From Ascaphus truei (lineage: Eukaryota > Chordata > Amphibia > Anura > Ascaphidae), in NCBI GenBank assembly GCA_036426205.1, contig WSYH01002416.1, positions 1 to 64,000 on the forward strand: a DNA stretch of 64,000 nt. The letters are read 5' to 3'. Below, piece after piece: positions 58,558 through 64,000 of this stretch (positions within the stretch are counted from its first letter, which is position 1; each line of letters starts with the position of its first letter). The notes beneath the pieces are model-generated. The model was not told the origin of the DNA and searched no databases. It saw only the letters and a list, made by a program, of their open reading frames with translations. A program made the translations under genes and the position numbers.

Positions 58558-59092
58558 TATTGCACTGGGAAAAGTATGCACAGTATGTTTTTCATCACCC
58601 TTCACTGCTAGACAGGCCTGCAATGTGCGATGTGGTTAAAGAATCTCCTGCTCAGTTCCTACGAACTGTATGTTCCCTATACCGCAGGCTTCGGGTGCCT
58701 ATACATTTGTATTTGCCACCCATGCCTGCTTCTGTTAAGCTGCAATTCTTACAGAAGAATGTCCAGCTTCATACATTTCAACGTTCTAGTAGCCATATCG
58801 GTCTTGGGCAAGTGTAGACTTGTAGACTGTGATATAGTTTTTTAACGTAACAAAAAACTTCTGCTGTTTGTAGACGAGATTGGAGAGTACAGAGCTACAG
58901 ATATAGCCAGCCTTAACGTTCACGCGACCGCGGGGGAAACCCTGAAATGCCGAGGCGCTGGGGGAGGTGGCTGACATAACAGCATTCTGGGTAGGTCCAT
59001 GCTTTTCAATGGGACCTCCCGAGGCGTTAATCCTTCCGGGACGTGGTGAGGCGCATGCAGCGTCGGATTTCAAAATTTGCCGCCCCTAATCC
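58558..59092. other. Unannotated sequence
   Basis: About 535 bp with no supportable gene. The right part (58910-59090) is more CpG-rich, including CACGCGACCGCGG. Confidence 0.35.
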
Positions 59093-59306
59093 CTTGCCTG
59101 TGTCGGACGCCTCCTTTCTGCAGTCCCCACTGCTCCTTTGGAATCCCGGTGTCAAATGATGTCACCAATGTGACCTCGTACAGCGGCGTGTTGCCATGGC
59201 AACGAGACGCCATGTGATGTCACGGTGGGGGCATCCACAGAGTCATTTGATGCCGGGATTCCAAAGGAGCAGGAGGGCGGCAGAAAGGAGGTGTCCGACA
59301 GGCAAG
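59093..59306. mobile_element. Palindromic CRE/X-box MITE
   Basis: Arms TTGCCTGTGTCGGACGCCTC and complement ending at 59306 pair for about 65 bp, including CTCCTTTGGAATCCCGG and its complement. The loop contains GTTGCCATGGCAAC (59190-59203), a perfect 14-bp palindrome matching the RFX X-box, and TGATGTCAC. Confidence 0.65.
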
Positions 59307-60090
59307 TAGCTTCCCATTAGGTCGGAGAGGCCCAACAGCGCAACAAAATTATATGGGTCTTTTGTTAATAGGAAATTATTGGTACAGGAATCATATCAAC
59401 TCATGTTTTGGCTGAAAACCAACCAGAAATAAAACAAACTGAACGTACCACTCACTTCCCTTATTTTATGACGGGACGGAACTAAATTTGTGTCGCGCTA
59501 AACTGGGTTTGCGATGGTACACAAATAATGAAAACTCCCAAATAGAAAAATACACATTTCCCCCAATTAATTGGATGGGAAGTTCGTAGGCGTTGGGTAT
59601 AAATAATGTGCCAAGTGTTCGACAATAAATCACATCGTTTTCAGTTTCCATAATTGGGTAAGAAAATCTCTTTCTCTCTCATCCGACTAATCTCTATCTC
59701 GTCAGGTCATTTTTATTTTCCGTGCTGCTATTTTAACCTGTAATACATTATATGGTGTAAATGCCCATTTTCAGGGATTTTTCACAGTCTGAGCAGTCTT
59801 TTTGAAGATTAAATTAATCACAAAGTAAAAATAAGGGTTTTAAAAAAATATATATATATTTGTTTCAATAACATTGTTTGCACCATATAATTCCATTCCG
59901 ATTACAGTTAACATCTTTCTTAATTGCCACAATTGATTAATCCCTGGGATGGAAACATTTACCCTTTTCCTTATCAAAGAGGCCTTTCTGTAGCATGAAA
60001 AAGTAATTACACGAAAAGTCATTTTCTATTGGATCAGTTTTGATATTTTCACCATTTTTTTTTGTCATTTGTGCACAAATCAACAAATTC
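59307..60090. other. AT-rich sequence, no gene recognised
   Basis: No gene, RNA or repeat supported. An (A/T)n run lies near 59840-59862. Confidence 0.4.
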
Positions 60091-61110
60091 CGATTCACCC
60101 TTCCCCTCAATACCCGACTAGCACCCTCTCTATCCACCTTTAAGGCCCATCTTAAAACATACCTCCTTAACAAAGCATATGAGTAGCTCCGTGGCTGATA
60201 CTATACACCTCATCGACCTTGGCCCCTTGCAGACGCACTTACCAGAACATCCTCCTACTGTCTCTGTACATGCTTCCTACCTACCAAATAGATTGTAAGC
60301 TCTTCGGGGGAGGACTCCATTTCCTAAATGTTACTTTTATGTCTGAAGCGCTTCTTCCCATTATGTGCTTGTTACGGTAGGGGGAATAATGGCTGCTGTT
60401 AATAAAGGCTAAGTCTGCCATTACCCCTACCTGTCAGTAATACATTGGTATTGTATTATATGTTATGTATATAAATATGTCTTTGCATGGTTCCAGCACC
60501 TCAGGAATCGGGGGTTAATATGTTTGCAGGAGAATTGTTGCAACTTGGTCTGTGACCTTTCCCTGTGTCCTTGTTATGTTACAAATGTTATGTTGCAGTT
60601 CTACCCACCAATCAGGGCCTGGGCATGTAGGCAGCACCTGGCCCTGAGTGTTGCAATATTATGTTTTAAGTATATAAAAAGGTGGGGAGGGAGAGCCCTA
60701 GCAGACAGAGCCTGCAGAGAGTTACAGAGGTGTGTCTGTGACAGTGAGAAACTGCAATGTCCATCCAGTGCTGGTCTCAGGCCTGAAAACCAGTCCTGTA
60801 GGCACTGGGCAAAGAGAGAGAACAGGGGAAATCTCTGCAAGTGGGTCCCTGCGACTAGTTATGCAGGGTATCCCCCAGTTTCACCAGTTGGGTATATACG
60901 ATGTTTGTGTCTTTTGTATAGTTGTGGATATGTTTTTCCAATAAATTAATTTTATAAACTCTCGTGTTCTGTCTGGCGATATGGATCCCTGGTACTAGTG
61001 CTGGTCTTCCGTGACAGTGTAATTTGTATTATTTATATGATTGTCACGTGTCTTACTGCTGGCAAGCGCTATGTACATGAATGGCGCTATGTAAATAACG
61101 ATACAAAATA
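60091..61110 (+). mobile_element. L2/CR1-like LINE 3' end, split by an LTR
   Basis: The left piece (60091-60369) carries CCCTTCCCCTCAATACCCGAC, GACCTTGGCCCCTTGCAGAC and a TTTATGTCTGAA-type motif, matching the LINE end at 17998-18867. The right piece (61016-61110) continues with ATTACTG...GCGCTATGTA(C/A)AT. An LTR (60370-61015) interrupts it. The LINE was therefore present before the LTR inserted. Confidence 0.7.
60370..61015 (+). mobile_element. Solo LTR (plus orientation), 646 bp, nested in a LINE
   Basis: TGTTACGG...CCGTGACA ends, with CCAAT box (about 60608), TATATAAA (60671-60678) and AATAAA (about 60940) in correct promoter/poly(A) order on plus. Flanks GTGCT and GTGTA match in three of five bases. 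The surrounding LINE sequence reads continuously when the LTR is ignored, which confirms the insertion. Confidence 0.75.
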
Positions 61111-62003
61111 CATACATACCAGCGGATTACTGGCCAATGCCTTATTCAGAAGTATTCATTCTTATGTCATGAAAATCAGTTTCCAAAACCATTGCAAGAA
61201 CACTTAATAATACTGTAATAATCTCAGGCTGGGTGTCGGATTTGTTCCTCACCCTGTGTCCCCCGAATAGCTGGCACTTTGTAGGTAATTCCACCAAAAC
61301 TCCTTACACGTGAGCATCAAACTTCTTAGGACACATTATGGAGACGGAAGCACGCTATTGTTCCTGAGAGAATCATTTTATAGCAGAGTTACTGCCTTGT
61401 TGAAGAACACTGGTGTGAATACTTTTAAACCTGACTTGTTTCCACTGTGAGGGTATAAAAGTTTTTTTTTATTATGAAGCCTCTCCGTAGCACATCCTTG
61501 GGCTAGCTGTAGGCAGTGGCCTGAATATTTGACCTTCTTGAGACACATCATTCACCCTTTGAGCTGCAGAGTTTAAGTGAAAGGTAGACTATTCCCTTGT
61601 ACCTTTCTCATATTTCATGCCTATTTCGAGCTTTAAATCATTCCAGCCTACATACCGATGTGATAATCATCACTCACCCTGTTCAGACTAAGAATAAGAA
61701 TAAAACACCAATTTTGTGTGAGTCCATAACAAAAAACTCAAGGACACTGGCCTTGATTTGCAACCATAACATCACAGAAATACCAAGCTATAAAGCACTC
61801 TATTTAAATAAAATAATCCTGTTTCCCAGCAAAACTCTCTTTTGGATGCATCGTAAAGATGAATGAAAAAGCAAGCACCAGCATTATTAATGGCAACATA
61901 ATATTACTAATTAATCCATATAAGACTTTCTTGTTAAGTAGATAATATACTATTATTTATGGTACTTAGTTAAACCTCCCATCCTCTTTGACTTGCAACT
62001 TAC
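61111..62003. other. Unannotated sequence
   Basis: Ordinary DNA with a T-run (61461-61470). No gene or repeat supported. Confidence 0.4.
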
Positions 62004-62007
62004 AGTA

Positions 62008-63030
62008 TGTAGCCCTGGTTCCCCCACAACTAAAGGGGCTACCGTTACTGCCGTTAGCTTTTGGCTCACAGAAGACCTGAGCCTCTGCCACTGGGAACCT
62101 GGAGTGATTGGGTGTCCACCACGGTGCAGCGCCTCCACCTGAAAGGGATACTAACGCAGTAGGATAAGCCCTTCCCAGGAAAAATATCAGTAATACACAC
62201 ACACAGGTATATATATATATATATATATATCAGCCTTTACTGTACACAATAATATCGGTACCCTGTACCACACAGTAATATAGACCACCAATGAGTGTCC
62301 GCAAAGTACATTGGGTGCCAAGCACCCAAAGTGTAGGAGATAGGGCTATCCCTTGTAGTGTTAGTGCACTTGGCGGAGTACCTGCCCGGGGCTCCAGCAC
62401 CCGGGTACTGCAGGCTAACAAACGAGGATCCGCTGATCCAGTGATGTCATCATTCGCGATGGCGGCCGCCTCTGTGTTGGGTGAGCTCCGGTAGGAGGGT
62501 CCCCACCTTTGAGAGTCCCTGTACTTAGAGGTGGTCTGGTCCCAGACTACAGGCCACAATCACAGCGCAGCATCTTCCTCTGTGTTCCTGGCACTAATCA
62601 GTAAATGGGGAAGTGTCATTATCTATGGGGCCTTCCCTAAAGCAACCACAAACTATACGTGAGTGGGGGCCTATCTGGGACCTAAAGGGGGTACTCTGGC
62701 CTAGTCTGAGTGCCACTGACACTCAGACCCTACCTTCCCCGTCCTGGCTCCGACTGGCGTGGTCCCACTGAACGCGCCAAATGTATCTAATTCAAGCTCC
62801 CTGCCTCTGTCCCTAAGGCTCATGGGACTTGTAGTTTGGAGTCATGGCCGCCGCTCTAATTGCTCTGCGCATGCGCAGTGTAGAAACATGGCCGCCTCAA
62901 CTAAATAGCTATTGCGCATGCGCGAGCCTTCCGAGCGCATGTGGGAATATCCAAAATGGTGCCACAACCTCCCTGCACCGGTAGCCAACCCCCTCCGGCA
63001 GCCCGGAGGTAAGAGGGGGACCCGGCTACA
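62008..63030 (-). mobile_element. CpG-rich solo LTR (minus orientation), 1023 bp, AGTA duplication
   Basis: Plus-strand ends TGTAGCCCTGG and ACCCGGCTACA are inverted, flanked by AGTA at 62004-62007 and 63031-63034. Its order matches the LTR at 46793-47987. It includes (TA)n near 62210-62231, the shared module (complement of GTGCAGCGCCTCCACC, 62124) and the promoter region at the far end. No internal genes. Confidence 0.85.
62817..62925 (-). promoter_or_regulatory. Putative LTR promoter module: NRF1 x2, YY1 x2, ZNF143-like
   Basis: NRF1-like TTGCGCATGCGCGA (62912-62925) and CTGCGCATGCGCAG (62865-62878). YY1-like ACATGGCCGCC (62886-62896) and TCATGGCCGCC (62842-62852). ZNF143-like complement of GCTCATGGGACTTGTAGT (62818-62835). 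No clear CCAAT box seen in this copy. Confidence 0.55.
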
Positions 63031-63045
63031 AGTATAACATAGATA

Positions 63046-63150
63046 AGGGGTGGGCAACTCCAGTCCTCAAGAGCTACCAACAGTTCGGGTTTTCAGGATT
63101 CCCCTGCTTCAGCACAGGTGCATCAATCAGTGGCTCGGTCCAAGACTACC
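63046..63150. mobile_element. hAT-type MITE copy, truncated on the right
   Basis: AAGGGGTGGGCAACTCCAGT, then TTTTCAGGATTCCCCTGCTTC and CACAGGTGCATCAATCAGTG. The right arm is missing. Confidence 0.7.
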
Positions 63151-63273
63151 ATAAAGAATTAGGATGTTCGCTACAATATATAATTTTCAAGAAGTACTGT
63201 ATGGTTAACAATGTGAAGCAGTAACTTGTACTACCTATCTCAAAAGTATATAAATATACATATATATATATTA

Positions 63274-63443
63274 AAGACAACGATACATGTTGATTCCACG
63301 AAATCAGGAGACCGCACTTAATTCTGAAGCAAGTAGGGTGTATATTAGTAACACAGCCTTGTTACTAATATACATCTTACCTGCTTCAGAATTGAGTGCG
63401 GTCTCCTGATTTCGTGGAATCAACACGGTATCGCTGTCTTATT
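63274..63443. repeat. Near-perfect hairpin abutting gypsy pol
   Basis: Two arms of about 80 bp (63274-63356, 63360-63443) pair almost completely: GATTCCACGAAATCAGGAGA, GACCGCACT(T/C)AATTCTGAAG and TATATTAGTAACA with complements. The loop is only a few bases. Its right end coincides with the start of the gypsy-like coding fragment. Confidence 0.8.
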
Positions 63444-64000
63444 ACTACTTTATGGGACAAGCTCCATGACTACTTGTACGGCGTAACTTTCGAAGTGAGG
63501 ACGGATAGCAATCCGCTCACATACATATTAACATCAGCCAAACTGGATGCTACTGGCCACCGATGGCTGGTGGCGTTATCGAACTACCAGTTCACCCTGA
63601 AATATAAACCTGGGCCCCTAAATATCGGAGCGGAGGCTTTATCTCGAAGACCAGAACTGAGCACCACTCCAGGCGATGACCTCTGGGAGGAGATCACAGG
63701 ACCAGGGATGAGAGTGATGTGCAACACAGCCGCTATCATAGAATATAGAGTGGCCTTCTCAGACTTACAGGTCGCTGATTCCTTAGGATGCCAATCCAAA
63801 GCCATCCCCGCCGCTTACTCTGATCCAGAAGGGATGAACATAACCCATGATAAGATCATAGCGTGGAAGAATATGGTCCAATATCAGATCCGTGACCACG
63901 TAGCTGGCATCATCCACCAGGCCGAACAGAAAAGCAAGCCTGCAATTCTGAAACGTGCCCCCAATGACATGGTCGCTATCCTCATGCGAGAAGCGAACAA
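63444..64000 (+). CDS. Ty3/gypsy pol fragment: RNase H C-terminus and linker (runs off the window)
   Basis: An uninterrupted plus-strand frame encodes the C-terminal part of a Ty3/gypsy RNase H. KLHDYLYGVTFEVRTDSNPL (about residues 6-25) contains the Asp of the RNase H active site. TGHRWLVALSNYQFTLKYKPG and an EALSR block follow. In most relatives the last block has Asp (DALSR); here it is Glu. About 125 residues then lead to the window end without an integrase zinc motif yet. The RT and N-terminal RNase H are absent to the left, where the frame begins at a hairpin. The frame is intact to position 64000, so decay is not evident here; the element as a whole cannot be judged. Confidence 0.75.

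Overview
This window looks like nuclear DNA of a vertebrate, most likely an anuran amphibian. I see no bacterial-style operons, rRNA or tRNA genes. The interspersed repeats are vertebrate types: an L1/Tx1-like LINE, CR1/L2-like and RTE-like LINE remnants, Ty3/gypsy-like solo LTRs, and hAT, Tigger, Harbinger and TTAA-type non-autonomous DNA transposons. The species call is inference from the repeat repertoire and is not proven. No complete host protein-coding gene can be supported.

Layout. 1-2.36 kb: the 5' part of an antisense L1-like LINE with an intact ORF1 and a CpG-rich promoter/5'UTR. 2.36-13.6 kb: AT-rich, mostly single-copy sequence with only a few small MITEs. A cluster of four AATAAA signals near 10.4-10.8 kb follows a good-looking splice acceptor, so this may be an intron or long 3'UTR of an unidentified host gene. 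13.6-17.1 kb: a Tigger MITE, a palindromic repeat and C/G-rich minisatellites. 17.1-31 kb: LINE 3' end, solo LTRs in both orientations, Harbinger and Tigger MITEs, and a broken retroelement ORF next to a polypurine tract and LTR. 31-40.8 kb: palindromic CRE/X-box MITEs, CR1- and RTE-like reverse transcriptase fossils, and an LTR followed by a decayed gag-like region. 40.8-53.1 kb: large CpG-rich LTRs, hAT MITEs and several long fold-back elements. 53.1-64 kb: a palindrome, a roughly 140-bp satellite, CCAAT-palindrome repeats, a fold-back element with mirrored minisatellites, a Harbinger MITE, an LTR nested in a LINE, another CpG-rich LTR, and a Ty3/gypsy pol (RNase H) fragment running off the right edge.

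How the parts relate. This is mainly a record of nested transposition, with several insertions still showing target-site duplications: TTTTAGAG, CTGAT, CTTA, TATG, AGTA, TACAG, TTA, TA and TTAA. The most interesting signal is that four dispersed LTRs (40776-42530, 46793-47987, ~50200-51440, 62008-63030) share NRF1-like, YY1-like and ZNF143-like sites, three of them also with a CCAAT box. This resembles the promoter architecture of housekeeping genes. I did not find convincing evidence of a wholly new biological system; the unusual items are listed as findings.
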